From NCBI GenBank assembly GCA_033558025.1, contig JAUCEF010000013.1, positions 737,001 through 801,000 of the forward strand: 64,000 nt of DNA, written 5' to 3'. The position numbers and the translations under genes are program-made. The stretch comes from Phytophthora sp. 'mugwort' (lineage: Eukaryota > Oomycota > Peronosporomycetes > Peronosporales > Peronosporaceae). The notes under the pieces are model-generated. The model saw nothing but the letters and a program-made list of their open reading frames with translations, had not been told where the DNA came from and made no database searches. This document shows, piece by piece, positions 31,925 to 43,402 of this stretch. Numbering within the stretch: position 1 is the stretch's first letter; every line of letters starts with the position of its first letter.

Positions 31925-33155
31925 TTGGTCATACAAACGCCACACTACAAACTACTCGTGGGAAACGAGTGGCGCTCGAGTGGGACAGTCAACCGCGCGA
32001 GGCGGAAAAGCTCAGTGGAATTGTTCGTCTCCCCTTTGATCGCCAGGTCAGCGAAGGTCTGGCCGATTACCGGCGTCATCTTGGCTCCGTGGCCACTAAA
32101 GCCAGCGCCCACGACAATTCGCTTTGTAGGGGGAGGTAACACTCGAAGGGATCGGAAGGAAGTCGAGGATGAAGTTGGAGTCCGCCGTCATGGTGTACAT
32201 GCAATGGTCTACGTGGTTGGGTGCGCTCGAGTCCACCTTCGAGAAGTTCTCAACAATGAACGCCTGTAGCTGAGCCTGTTCGGTTGCAGACTGGACCACC
32301 CCAAACGTTCATCAGGGTTGACATCTGGTCCGGCATGACGACAGATTTTAACGCTTTTGTGGTCATTCATCATTGGTAAGCCGTAGATTTCTGGGTAGCC
32401 GTAATTGATGAAGACGGGAACCTGTCGGGAGTATACAGTTCCTGTTTGCACCTCCAGTATGCTCCGAACGTCGCGATCGGCTGCAGCTTCACTGTTTATC
32501 CGATACAGAGAGCTTCAGCAGTTTGTCTGTCCAGGGGCCAGCAGTAACAATACATTGGCAGCCTCGCACTGGGGTGCCGTCATCCAGCGTGATGACAGCA
32601 GTGGGGCTTCTCCGGTCTGATGCTCACCTACCACACTCTTCACGGGGCTATGCTCGCGGAACTCGGTTCCCAGGTCCCGGGCCACCCTCTGCATCGTGGT
32701 CATCGCAAGCGCGGGTTCAATACGCCTGCCAACGGGTTGTACACAGCATAGCTATTGGCAGACAACGAGAACCCGGGGAAGCGTTCATTCACTTGGGCTC
32801 CCGTAAGCACGTCGAACGGCACGTTGAACCTCGCCAGAGTCTCTTCGACGCCGCGGAGGTCGTCATTTCTGTCGGCACCAAAGTCCAGCTCGCCCGTCAT
32901 GCAGATGAGCTCGACGTCGTTTTCCTTCTCGATGGCGCGCCACATCTCCAACGATGGAGACTCAGAGCCGTGTAGATGTCGTTCGGATAAGCCACGCGGA
33001 AGATGCGACTGGAGCCGTGACTCGAGCCTTTGCCGTGCAGCAGCTCGAATTGCTCTAGCACCAATACGCGTTTGCCTGCTTTCGCTGCGTAGTAGTCGGC
33101 GACGCTGCCCATGAGGCCAGCACCCACAGTCACAACGTCGTACAGCAGTCGCCAT
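31925..33155 (-). pseudogene. Sarcosine/pipecolate oxidase-like FAD oxidoreductase, broken
   Basis: The minus strand encodes an N-terminal FAD-binding fold (VTVGAGLMGSVADYYAAK, GKRVLVLEQFEL, then HGSSRIFR, the family's HGxSRIxR motif), a middle part (LEMWRAIEKEN, FNVPFDVLTGAQV) and a C-terminal motif (CMYTMTADSNFILD) of monomeric sarcosine oxidase/PIPOX-type enzymes. An extra base right after the start codon, a further shift near 32955, and stops between about 32300 and 32480 break the frame repeatedly. Family members oxidise N-methyl or cyclic amino acids with covalently bound FAD, producing peroxide. The nearly full length and readable motifs suggest a fairly recent loss. An intact relative elsewhere in the genome is likely but not visible here. 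Confidence 0.8.
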
Positions 33156-33386
33156 CACAACTGAGGGGGAAATTGGATATTAAATAGTTTTGCCAACCCC
33201 ACGACGGCGGTAAAAAGATCTGCTGATACTTTTGTCACTGTTGATAACTTCAATCGACAAAATTGTGGCACGTCTAGCGTTAAAACGCTCGTGGATAGAA
33301 AAAAGAAACTTTTGATACGAGTTCATAAGCAGGAAGCTGCTGGTCGGGCCATTAATTTAGTTACGTACAACTGCTTGATGGTGTCT

Positions 33387-34699
33387 TCAAAAGGTGAGAC
33401 GTGCAGAGCCCACGGCGTTCTCCCAGCGGATGATATACGTAAGCACTTCAAACATGTAAAAGCGGGCGAAGGACATATCTCGGTTGTCCACTTTGCCTCC
33501 ATATGACACTTTCACACCACCAGAGATATGACGCGGTGGAGTCGGAGGTGATACGAGGCCCCTCCTACCCCTTGGTAATAGGACCTCTTTGTTACTACTT
33601 GACGACGAGTCTTCGCTGTCGCTAGAGCCCAGCAACTCGAGGTCAGAGCCGCCACTGTTCATGTCAAAGTCGAGATTGTTATCTTCCTCAAAGAGGAACC
33701 ATTGGAGCGTGTTTACACGAGAAAACTTGGGCTGCAGACCTTCAGCCACAATGTCCTCATGGCCTGCGAAAAACTCAGTGTATCCCTCAGCGTAGGCAGG
33801 ATGATTGATCGTCTGGTAGGCCACAACGTATCCGCGAGGACTGCGCAGGCGGAACATGACCATGTTATTCCAGTTGACAGTCTGCAGCTGCGGGTGGTGC
33901 ACGCAGCGCTGAAGCACAAGCGTGTCTTCGTTGATCTTGTGCAGGACTTTGACGCCAAGGGTTGAGTACTGAATCGTGCGCATATGCTGCTCCGTTGTCA
34001 CAATGTCCCACGTCTTTTGCATGAGCGTGTTGGCCGACATGCCCGTCACTTGCTTTGACATGGAGAACTGCAGCGTCGTGCCGTCAAGGAACATTTGGTC
34101 CTCCCAGCCCATCATGTGGATGCCCGAGCTCAGGCACTGGCCACGGAATCGTCGGTCAAAGATTTCATAGTAGCACCTCTTGATCATCTCCTGACATTCG
34201 TGCTCGGTCAGTTGCGAGTGTGTCTTGGCAGAAGCAGGCCCCGGAAGGGACGGCTCCAAGCTCGTGGAAGCCAGCGAGGCCGCGGTGATGACGGATGGGG
34301 CGTCAAAGTCAGTTAGATAGACTTCCAAGGACGACGCAAAACCGTCGAATTTGGCCAATTTCTGCTTGGTCAGTGCGATCAGGTGTCGCAACGAGTTGAG
34401 CTCGTTCGTGGCCGCAGTGTACTGCTGTTCGAGGTAAGACGGCGCCCGGTGCGACGTCATGACCGTTTGCTGCTGCATCTTCAGTAGGGCGTCGTAGCTG
34501 GCCTCCAGTTGCGCAACTTGTTGCTGCATGACCTGCACGTCATTCTGTTTTCCAAGCGAAATAAAGTCAATTGATCGTCCCAGTAGCCGTTGCCACCCAA
34601 CCCACGTACTTTGCGACGCTCACGGTACCGACGCTTGAGGTCGCGCTGCTTGCGACGTCGTTCCTGGTCTCCCACGTACTCGCGGGGCTTGGTAAACAT
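33387..34699 (-). CDS. bZIP transcription factor of an oomycete-type family
   Basis: Two exons (34699-34610, 34544-33387), 415 aa. Exon 1 encodes MFTKPREYVGDQ and the basic region (ERRRKQRDLKRRYRERRK). A GTACGTG donor and AACAG acceptor bound a 65-bp intron. Exon 2 opens with the zipper-like coiled coil (NDVQVMQQQVAQLEASYDAL), followed by a second helical part (LNSLRHLIALTKQKL). The rest is a globular domain without a recognised name (QMFLDGTTLQFSMSKQV, VVAYQTINHPAYAEGYTEFF), probably a START-like or ligand-sensing fold seen next to such zippers in oomycetes (inference). An acidic Ser-rich segment and a short C-terminus end it. The start at 34699 is the only in-frame ATG before the basic region. 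Nuclear DNA-binding regulator; targets unknown. Confidence 0.85.
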
Positions 34700-35450
34700 G
34701 AAAACGGTGGAAGTAATTCCGTCGCCTGTTCCGACGGTTTTGTACGGAAGAGCTGCACGTCTCGTTCGGCGTAGGATCAAAAGAGGACACAGCAAATGAT
34801 TGCCGGATCTTGACGAACACGGGTCGATATTTCAATAGTGGAAACGGGTTGTCGAGTGGAGACGTTCGAAAGCCGAAAGGTCTGCCGAGAAGCGACTCTC
34901 TGCTCGACTTTGGAGCTGTGACCGGTTTCCACTGAGTCAGACGGGCACGTCACGCGGACTTTTGGCGCAAACAGCAAGCGAGCGAGCGAGCGGCAGATGG
35001 AGCTGATCGCTCTTGATACAAAGACCAGGCCAGAAGCTCAGAACGCAGAGGACGAGTCGAGCGTCAAGAAATCTCAGTCTAGACGCGTTTCTGCAAGTGA
35101 GACTGACTTCTGACTGGGTCGGGACGTGCCGCACAGATTTGAACTTCGTAATGTAAGACAAGGTCGAGTCTGGGTCGCCAGTAGACACCGTTTGGTACAC
35201 CGATAGACACCAGCAGATCGGCCGTAGACACGAAAGGACAACACTATACTCGAAGCGGCCAGATAGGACATCAGTTACACCGACGGACAGAACAACAACT
35301 GCCGACAATACTAATTGCCAGTCAATATAAAACAAAAGTGCATGATAAAAGACGATGTGCATACCTATTTTATCAACCCATCAAATCACTCAAAAGCTTG
35401 GTTTTATTCGTCAATAGAGCCGCTAATTCTGTGCAAGTCACTTCGTAAAA
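34700..35450. other. Intergenic region
   Basis: The first part is the 5' flank of the bZIP gene. A GAGCGAGCGAGCG microrepeat sits at 34979. No gene, tRNA or element terminus was recognised; frames on the minus strand (for example 34937-35362) lack motifs. Confidence 0.5.
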
Positions 35451-36625
35451 TGGAGGCAGCCGTCGAGCCTCCCTCGGATCCCCAGATAGCCGACTCGGCG
35501 CTGCAGCGCGCAGAGGAGTCTGCTATTGCGCTCCTCGTTGACGAGGTGTTTTCCCAGCCTACACAACGTCGAATGCATTACTCTATGAAGCAGAAAACGC
35601 CATGCACTTATAGTAACAGAAGGTCTCAGTCAGCGCGAAGCTGCAAGGTCGCAACAAATGCCGCGGTGGACGCTCAGTGGATGGCGGAAGAAGAGGGAGG
35701 ACATATTTGCGCTCAGAGGCAGCGAGAAGATGCTTTCCCGAGCGCCTGGACGCCCCGAGATCGTCCCATATAAATCGGAGCTCATCACATTCATGAAGGA
35801 CACTCATCGTGAGAGCCGGCCCCTCACCGCCGCCATCATGGCTTCCTACGTTCGTGGCGAGCACTCGGTGTGGCTGGAGGATTACACCAAGGGAAAGAAG
35901 GACACATTCACGGCATACGAATCTTTAATAAGGCTGCTACGCCGTTTCGCATACTGACAAGGCTTCGTGCAGCGTACTCCGCACGGTTTGAAGGCAACAA
36001 TTATACTATAAAATTACTACTATAGAACTGATGTATAACTGACAAATTTTGTTGTGCCGTATTGCTTTTCTATAGGAAAACCCCCAAGACGTAGAAGCTG
36101 TTCGAGACGAGTTCGCTCAATCGTAGCGGTTATAATGCCAGCGAGGTATTTAACTGCGACGAGACTGGCATTTACTTTGACGCACCACCGGGCAAGATAT
36201 TATCGGAAAGGGGCCAATCTCTGCAATAACCGCCCAGCAGAAGCATTCGGCCAGATTTGATTGACTGCTGTTTGCACTATTCGCGGTGAAGATCAAACTC
36301 TCTCTGCTTTTATTGTGCACGGGGAGCAAAACGGCATCATCGAGAAGGAAGAACTGCCGACTTATGTTGCATTACTTTGAGCATTTTTGATAACTATAGC
36401 TGGCTGACTGTACTATTTTTAGGCCATGTTTATACTGTTCAGACTAAGGCCTGGATGAACGCACGGGTGTGGAAGTTCTACTTACGCTCCTACTGCAGCA
36501 ACATATCACAAGGCAATCTCTACTGCTTGTTGATAACTTAGAGTGCGATATATCTGGTGAATCTGAGGCAATTGAGGCCGAAACAGTCATGAAAGCGTTT
36601 AACAAGGCGCTCAAAATCAACTAAA
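35451..36625 (+). mobile_element. pogo-like (DDE_1) transposase pseudogene
   Basis: The frame from ATG 35451 (MEAAVEPPSDPQIAD) shifts at about 35770 into a CENPB-type DNA-binding stretch (LITFMKDTHRESRPLTAAIM, VWLEDYTKGKK, SLIRLLRRFA). After stops, NCDETGIYFDAPPGK near 36150-36195 is the first catalytic Asp motif of oomycete pogo-like transposases. A later block near 36455-36550 (AWMNARVW, then LLLVDNLECD) carries the second Asp. Multiple stops and shifts make it inactive. It is a different copy from the fragment at 2880. Confidence 0.8.
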
Positions 36626-36930
36626 AAATATGCAGCTGCCTCTTCGTAATTCATTGCTGTTGCAAATCTTGAAAACAAAATGGCTTTCGCTACCTGACAG
36701 CTGTTTCACAAAGTAAGGGTGGCGGTTGCATTCTGTCCGTCGGTATATGCAGATTACTGGCGTGTGGTAGACACCCCTATAGACACACCATTTGTGTCCA
36801 CACATGACGCACGCGCGTCATACAAACATGGTTTCACGCTCCAGCCATTCGGACACCAGATCACCAGATAACACACACGATTCGCCAATTAGCAGACACC
36901 GAAAAAACGATAGCCTCTTCACCGCCCACC

Positions 36931-39023
36931 ATGCCTTCATCCCAAACCTGGTCAAAGCAGGGGGAGTTCAGAACTGAAGACGACTACGTGAAGTATCGCT
37001 GGGATGCCTTCTGCTGCTCAATTGTGCGCGGTGTGAGACCGTTCGTTTGCAGCATTTGTCCTGGGGAACATGAGATGATAGAGCGCCATCTCCACTATAA
37101 GAGTGAGACCTGTGAAAATTCGGGGGGCTCCATGAAATGCCCAATTCGTTGGAAAGTTCGGCACTGTCCAACATCATCGACGTGGGTCGTTCTTAGCAAT
37201 GATGCCGCCCACCTTCGGGGTGACGTCAAGTGTGCTGTGCCTCCACGGCCTAAAGAGATGTCAGAAATAGGAGTTTATTCGCCGGATGGACGACAACGCG
37301 GTGGCACCGCGTCTGATTTGGAGCAACCTTTTATGAGCACCAGAAGTTCCGAAACCGGTGATGGGCTACCCTTCGTACGCTCAAGTTCATCGTAGTATTA
37401 AGCACATTCGTTGGTTACACGGGACTAAGAATTCTATTTTATGTGTGCGAGAACTCGTGCGGCAGAGGGCACTTGTGGCAGACATTGATGCCGACGCCGC
37501 TTTCGTTTTTGGCAATGGAGAGAACGAGCAACCACTGATTTTGGGAATAACAACGATAAATCTTCTCCGTCGCATTTTGGAGCTTCAAGAGCAGGAGCCA
37601 TTTCTGCTCTTTCATATGGATGCCACGTTTAAGCTCAGCGACCTGGGTTACCCTGTAATTACCGGCGGGTTTACGGACAAGCGGCGGGTCTATCAGCTTG
37701 CCGGTATGTTCATTGTAAGTCAGCGGACTGACGAATATTACCAAGCAATTCAAACCTTGGCTAAGATATTTCAAAAGCACATGAAATCACCAATCAGAAT
37801 CGACGCAGTGATGGGCGACGCGGAGGTGGCCCAGCTCAATGCGCTTGGCAATATTGTGGAATTTGGCAATTGCACGTACTTGATGTGTTTCTTCCATGTG
37901 CTATACAATGCTAGGAAAAGGATCCGACACTTGCCAGATTCGGTCCGTGCAATGGTTTACCGAGGAATCCTGGACATGCACTACACTCTAAGCAAAAACG
38001 ATTTGGTTTCGATATGAAAACGTGTGGTGCTCGAGTGGCGCAACGAAACTCGGTTGTGGAGCTTTGCCAAATACTTTAATACACAGTGGTTGTGTAGCCG
38101 ATTTTGGCGCTGGCAGATTTACCATTCTCCTGGAGGGTTCGCAACGCTAATAACCCGTGCGAGGTGTTTAACGCAAGTATCAAGCGTTATACATTGCGCA
38201 AGGCCGTAGATACAAGGCGTGTGATTTTGAAGCTGCTCACAATTGCTGAAGACTCCTCAGTTACTATACCCCCTACAATTCCTTCTGCGCATCCCTCTCC
38301 GCCACAAGAAGCGAAGAAACTTGCCAAAGTGCTGGTAAAAACAGAGCGCGTAGCCGTCTTTTCGACAGGTGAAGCGTCCATCGGCGAATTTGTTATCTTA
38401 GCGACCGAAACCACGACAACGATATTCACAACCTTTCCGGTACTGATGATTCACGTGTCGTTGCAACGATGCATGCAGGTGGAGTAATTACTTCGCCTGA
38501 GAGCTTGACGGACGATGAGAAAACTTCTGCCTATTCTTTCTACCGGTCAGCGGTTAAACGGTCAGTCCGAAGAGCACACCATGTCGGCATGCCCAGAGGA
38601 GGGTGGCCAGTTCGCACTAACACATTTCTATGTGAATGTGCCTACTTTCACAAATTTATCGCGTGTGCACATGTAATATGTGGACGGATGGCTTTTAGAC
38701 TTAGTGTGCCTGGCGTTGGCGGCCTGCACATGAAATTCAAGTACCGCCGGATTCGCCAATCTCGACCGGTCTGTCCTCGAAATGCTGCTCGGTTGATATT
38801 ACAAGCTGCACCCAAAACCCCACTGATGGGCCAAGATGGCGATCTACGCTCGTTTGGTTCCGGCAATAATTTATCGGAGCCGTTTGAACTAGTGAGCTCG
38901 ACAGTGCAGGCTTTTCTTCGCGATTTTTCGATTGAAAACAATTGCGATCAAGGGTCTGCAATAATTGTGACAGATCTCCGGTCGGTACGATGGAGCTTCA
39001 GCACATTCGTGACGGTGGTTTAG
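36931..39023 (+). mobile_element. MULE-type transposase with SWIM zinc finger, pseudogene
   Basis: Open segments 36931-37395, 37358-38017, 38104-38487 and 38469-39023 read successively through a MULE transposase. The N-terminus has a zinc-finger-like C..C..H..H pattern (FVCSICPGEHEMIERHLHY). The central segment has the first catalytic block (LLFHMDATFKLSDLGYPVI) and second Asp (RIDAVMGDAEVAQLNAL), then CFFHVLYNARK. The C-terminal segment has a SWIM finger (CECAYFHKFIACAH). Three frameshifts and a TGA after NDLVSI break it. Terminal inverted repeats were not identified by eye. Confidence 0.85.
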
Positions 39024-39239
39024 CGGCCGCATTCCCTGCATGGCATCACCGAATGGGGACAACCAACAGTTCACTGCGATGCCAGCGCAAAGTCCACCTA
39101 CAGCAGTGCTAGGTTCGACATAGCACCGTTGTTGTCCCCCGGGACGGATACTTCAATGGATCCAGGTTGTTTCAATCCCCCAGCACCCTACAAGTACCCA
39201 GAGCCTGAGGAACAACTCATTATTCACTGGCAGGTTGGC

Positions 39240-40020
39240 CGCCCGCCCCTTGCTACTTCGGCCCTAGACATCCAGTATTTACTTGATTAGTTTGTAAAAG
39301 TGAATAGAACTTCTTTACCAAAATTGACAATGTTTCCTTCAGCTCCTTCAGCGCTGCAACACATCAATGCAAAAAGACGCGTTTCGAGAGCTTGCAAATT
39401 AAACACGAGCACATTGTGTCGACACCGCTTTACTTTATGTGTTTGTAGACAGATCGGGACCGCACCGTATGCTTCATTCGAAAATTAAGCGTTCAATACG
39501 TGTGCCAGATGGATCAGCTTGTAGCAGAAACCCTCCAAGATATAATCCCATGAAGCATCAGCGGGGGTTCATTGGACTGGATCACGACGATACCATTGCT
39601 GATGTGGTGGACCTGCCTCGGGCTTTATTTTGTGTAGTTAGAAACGTCACTATGCTACTCCCAATAAAGATCCGTGGCGAAACCTACTCCTTGAAGTCTA
39701 TTCACTGTTCTTGCCGCGCTTCCAAGTCCCTATATTTTTGGAAGGTGCCACAGTCTCCTTCGTGGTCTGATTCCACGGCTCCGCAAAATATGCGTAGCTC
39801 AACGACAGTTCTAATACCGGGAACAACACCAGCAGGCGATAGCGCATACTTACGAGATATCAAGTTCAGTTTCTCTGGACGCTGCATCGAACTCCGGTGC
39901 ATTATGCCTATTCCTATATCCGCTATGGCTTTCTGCTGTACAGCGTCACCTTCGGCATCCTGGAGACAGTCAATTACGCTGTATCATATCAATCGCATCT
40001 GGCCGCAGCTCCGACCATAA
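39240..40020 (-). pseudogene. Unidentified coding remnant
   Basis: On the minus strand, short open pieces (for example 39902-39702, with VVELRIFCGAVESDHEGDC, and a region near 39550 reading MGLYLGGFLLQADPSGTRIE) look like decayed protein with many stops. Plus-strand frames here appear to be shadows. No family was recognised; it may be a repeat-associated host gene fragment or a retroelement piece. Confidence 0.3.
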
Positions 40021-40104
40021 TTCCCTTCAACTGACTCTAGCACACGTGCTCTAGTGAGGTAACTGTCGTTCTGTTTTGACTTCGCGTGGAGAATGCAACA
40101 GCCG

Positions 40105-40350
40105 AAGCGGAGAGTCTCTCAGCCACATTAACTCGCGGATTCACATTAACCCGTGCGCGAGTTAATACGAATCCAAGACAGATTCATTATACTCGTGGAT
40201 TCATGTTACCTCGTGGATTCAGGTAACCCGTGCGCGAGTTAATACGAATCCAGGGCAGATTCATATTAACTCGTAATAGCTCGTGGATTCACATTAATGC
40301 GCGAGTTAATACGAATCCGCTATAGTTTTATATTAACTCGTGGATTCACA
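40105..40350. repeat. Array of imperfect hairpins
   Basis: GCGCGAGTTAATACGAATCC occurs three times (40155-40174, 40232-40251, 40299-40318). Each copy is preceded by GGATTCACATTAAC or a close variant, which is nearly its reverse complement (GGATTCGTATTAAC), so each unit can fold into a stem of about 14 bp with a small loop. The phrase ACTCGTGGATTCA recurs throughout. The array directly precedes the CENPB/Ulp1 pseudogene and may be a subterminal region of that element. Confidence 0.8.
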
Positions 40351-40479
40351 TTTCTATGTCTGAGGCTGAGAATATCTGATACGGTTGCGGTTGGCTTGGA
40401 GCGCTCCCCCTTGCGCTCAAATTTCGTTTTTGCGGGGCGGGAACAATGGCGAAGCGCGTGTGCGTTTGAAGAACAGAGA

Positions 40480-41860
40480 TTGAGTAAATAGCCTTGCTGA
40501 AGCAGTGGAAGGACCACCCAGACTAGACGCTACCCGATGCGGTACGTGAGTTGGGGGTGAAGGCATCGACGCTACGAGACTGGAGGAAGCTTTACTGGGA
40601 TCGCTTGAAAACGCTCGTTGACTCTGAGCGTATGTGGAGGAAGGGTAGAGGTACAGGACCCAAGCGCAAGATGAAGTCTTACAATGGAGAGTGATTGAAT
40701 ACTACGACAGCCTACGCGAGGAGGTAGCTGACATTTCACGATATGCTATTATATTGTCAGAACCTTCATGTATTGCGCAGGAATACCCGATCATCAAAAG
40801 CCAAAAGTCGTGGGTAAATCGGTTTATCAGTCGGTATTCTGTAGCGCACACACGCTCCACTACTGCAAGTGGTGATTCCAGTGGTGCTGGTCGTGGTGCA
40901 AACGATTCAAGTGGTGATGGTTGCGGTGCAAGTGGTGCTATCGATGAGACTGGCAATGGCGCCAATGAAACTGAATATGATTCCTATGATATTGGTCCTC
41001 AGAAAGATACATGCGTATCCAGTCGTGACGTGTGCCCTGGTTGTCATAATGATGAACGAAGTGGCGATGCAAGCACGATTGATTGTTTTGAAAGCAGTGA
41101 CTCAGAGGCATCGTGTGCCGAAAGCAGTGATGAAAGTGACTCTGGAAACAGCTTGATCGAGGGTGATGTAACTGTTGATCACTTGACCCGCATGGTAGTC
41201 ACGTGGTCGAATGGCGAGAAGTACATTTGTGTCTTTCCTTGTGATCTGGACAGTATGTTGCCGAATAAATTGCTCACACAGATAGCTATGGACTACTTTA
41301 TCTATCGCTACATGAAGTATACACCTGGTCTCCAGTGCATCTGCGGAACAGACCTCTTCCGCTCAATTATACTGTCGGTAAGATATAAGAAGTCTGCAAT
41401 GTCCGGAGAGTTCAAGTGGTCTCGCTATTCGTACGTCGTCACAGCTATCTACATGGCAAAGCATTTCAGCCTTTTCGTAGTTGAAATCCTATGCAGGATG
41501 TGCCTACCGACCGCCACATCAACAGTATGAAGGGCCCTCACGATTCGTCGATAATATTGGAGAAGGTCAAGTGGTTTTGCTTCAAGAGCGCAAAAAGGAT
41601 GCAGAGATTTTGGATACGTGCACGTGGAGCTACAGCACACTGGACACAAAACCACAGCAGCGAAATGGTGCTGACTGTGGTTTGTTTGTGCTGCATTACT
41701 TGCAGAAACTGCGAGATGGAATTATCAAACTGAAGACGAGCTCGGAGACGGAGTCGATAACTGGGCCGCAGTACTTGACACAATCTATTAGAGGGGCTAC
41801 AACACCGAGTCAGCAGACAAGGATCGCAGACGGCTACACCAGAAACTTCTCTATGCTGCA
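40480..41860 (+). pseudogene. CENPB-type HTH plus Ulp1 (C48) protease gene, broken
   Basis: At about 40540-40690 a frame reads AVRELGVKASTLRDWRKLYW, a helix-turn-helix, then after a one-base shift a CENPB-like second half (SWVNRFISRYSV) at 40691-40850. A Gly/Ser/Asp-rich spacer follows. The end is a Ulp1-type cysteine protease: IAMDYFIYRYMKYTPGLQ, the His block KHFSLFVVE, INSMKGPHDS (where family members have LDSMxGxH), and QQRNGADCGLFVLHYLQ with catalytic Gln and Cys. Frameshifts near 41490 and 41590 and the possible Asp-to-Asn change indicate loss of function. Ulp1 domains are carried by MULE and KDZ-type transposons, so this is probably transposon cargo rather than a host SUMO protease. 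Confidence 0.7.
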
Positions 41861-41929
41861 GATTCGTAATTGGAGGGTGTACGCTTTCGTACGCGTCGAA
41901 AATGAAAAGCTTGTGTTTACCTTATCCGT

Positions 41930-42585
41930 TGTTCTATTGCCTATATCTCAAGGAGGTCGGGTGTGCGTGTCAGCTCGCTGCGCTTCTTCATCTCGGCCTC
42001 CTCAACGACGTCCGAAGTCTCCATCAATACGTCCTTGTGGTCGAGATCTCCTTGACGATGCCCACGTCACCTCCGACGTCTCCGTCGAATACCTCGCTTT
42101 TGGGCGTCACCTCGTCGGTCTTCTCCGTGGTCACTTCCACTGTTTCGTCGGGCTTGACGTCGATCGTCTCAACCGTCTCGATGGTCCCTCCGGTCTTCTC
42201 CATGGGTATCCTCGGTCATGTTCGCACCTGAACCGCGCGTTGGCTTGCGGTGCTTCTTCATCTTGGGCTTCTTCACCTCCGTCACCTCTGCCTCCTCCAC
42301 GGCCTTCACGTATGCTACTCGTGCACGATGAGCACTCCTAAGCACCTCGTTCAGGAAGAAGCACACCTTGGCCACCATTGCGTCGACGACGTCGCCGCCT
42401 TCATCTGCCGCCTCATGCCCGACAAGGTGGCCTTGCTCCAGCGACGCACCCTTGAGCCACCGCGTCCTCCTGTCGCTCGAGCGCTCGTCGCCGCACAACA
42501 TGACGGCCACGTGCCAGAACTGGACTAGCTGACTCACGGTGTTACATGGCATGACATCGGTCCATTTCAAGGTCCTCATGGTCAA
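41930..42585 (-). pseudogene. GC-rich unidentified coding stretch
   Basis: The minus strand 42585-42169 is open for 138 codons (TDVMPCNTVSQLVQFWHVAV, VCFFLNEVLRSAHRARVAYV) with a Lys-rich, charged C-terminus. Continuing leftwards, coding-like Glu/Thr/Val-rich sequence carries on in another frame (TVEVTTEKTDEV) and then shifts again (DVLMETSDVVEEAEMKKRSE). The high GC of third positions contrasts with the AT-richer transposon remnants around it. It resembles a captured or older gene fragment rather than the adjacent Ulp1 element. Family unknown. Confidence 0.4.
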
Positions 42586-42599
42586 TGCTCACACGCAGA

Positions 42600-43392
42600 C
42601 TTACGAGGTGTGCGCAAAATGAATCGGACGGGTCGGCTTTCAGGATGCCTCAAGGGACTTTGCCTGTAAGATTTGGCTAGGCCGTCATGCCGATCAATGA
42701 CGCCAGCTCTAGGCACGGCAAGATCTCGGTCCGAAAGAGACAGCAGCTCCGCCTGGCAGTTCTAATCTATCTCTGAGCTTGGTTGTCGTTTGATTCTGGC
42801 CAAGCTGTTGCCTGCGATTCGTGTGCAACGCCGACGAAGAGTCAGTCGACTCGCTTCCTAGATGTGCCTCCGTTCGAGCCTGTTGGTAAAATGAATGAGT
42901 ACTGTATGAGCAATGCCCAATTCTATTTACTGTAATGTAGAGACACACATGTAACTTTCGGGTCTTCCGACCTTCCAGTCATCGCGTCGCAATCAAGGGC
43001 GTGCTGAACGACCCTCGCTGTCTCTACCATTAACTGGAGTGTGTAGCTAATCGCGTCACTAATTACGCTTTTGTATTGCCTCGTTGCACAATGAACGGCA
43101 TTGCCACACGTTTGGTTTCTTTCCTGGCCGGGAAATTGTCATTCATTTCACTCTCCGCTAGCAAGCACTAATTGGTACAGCTACACCTGCACAATACACT
43201 ACTTAGTTTATGTTAGCATTCTCTGACTATTTCTATTTTACTCCGGCGCTCCAATCTTTTTTGACATCTTACTAGATTTTCGATTGCTTCGAAGCCGATT
43301 TAGCCGATTGTTTCGACGACTGTAGACTTCTCTTCAGCTCCCATCAGCTCTATAGCGGCCGCTGAGGTTGCGCCACTGGCGCTAGTCACACT
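42600..43392. other. Intergenic region
   Basis: Only short frames without motifs. TCACTTTCTCC-like or LTR-type termini were not found. Nothing further can be supported. Confidence 0.5.
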
Positions 43393-43402
43393 TCAGCTGT
43401 AT

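Noticed and set aside
32523..33114. Plus-strand frames opposite the oxidase pseudogene
   Set aside because: The minus strand carries recognisable FAD-oxidoreductase motifs; the plus frames are shadows.
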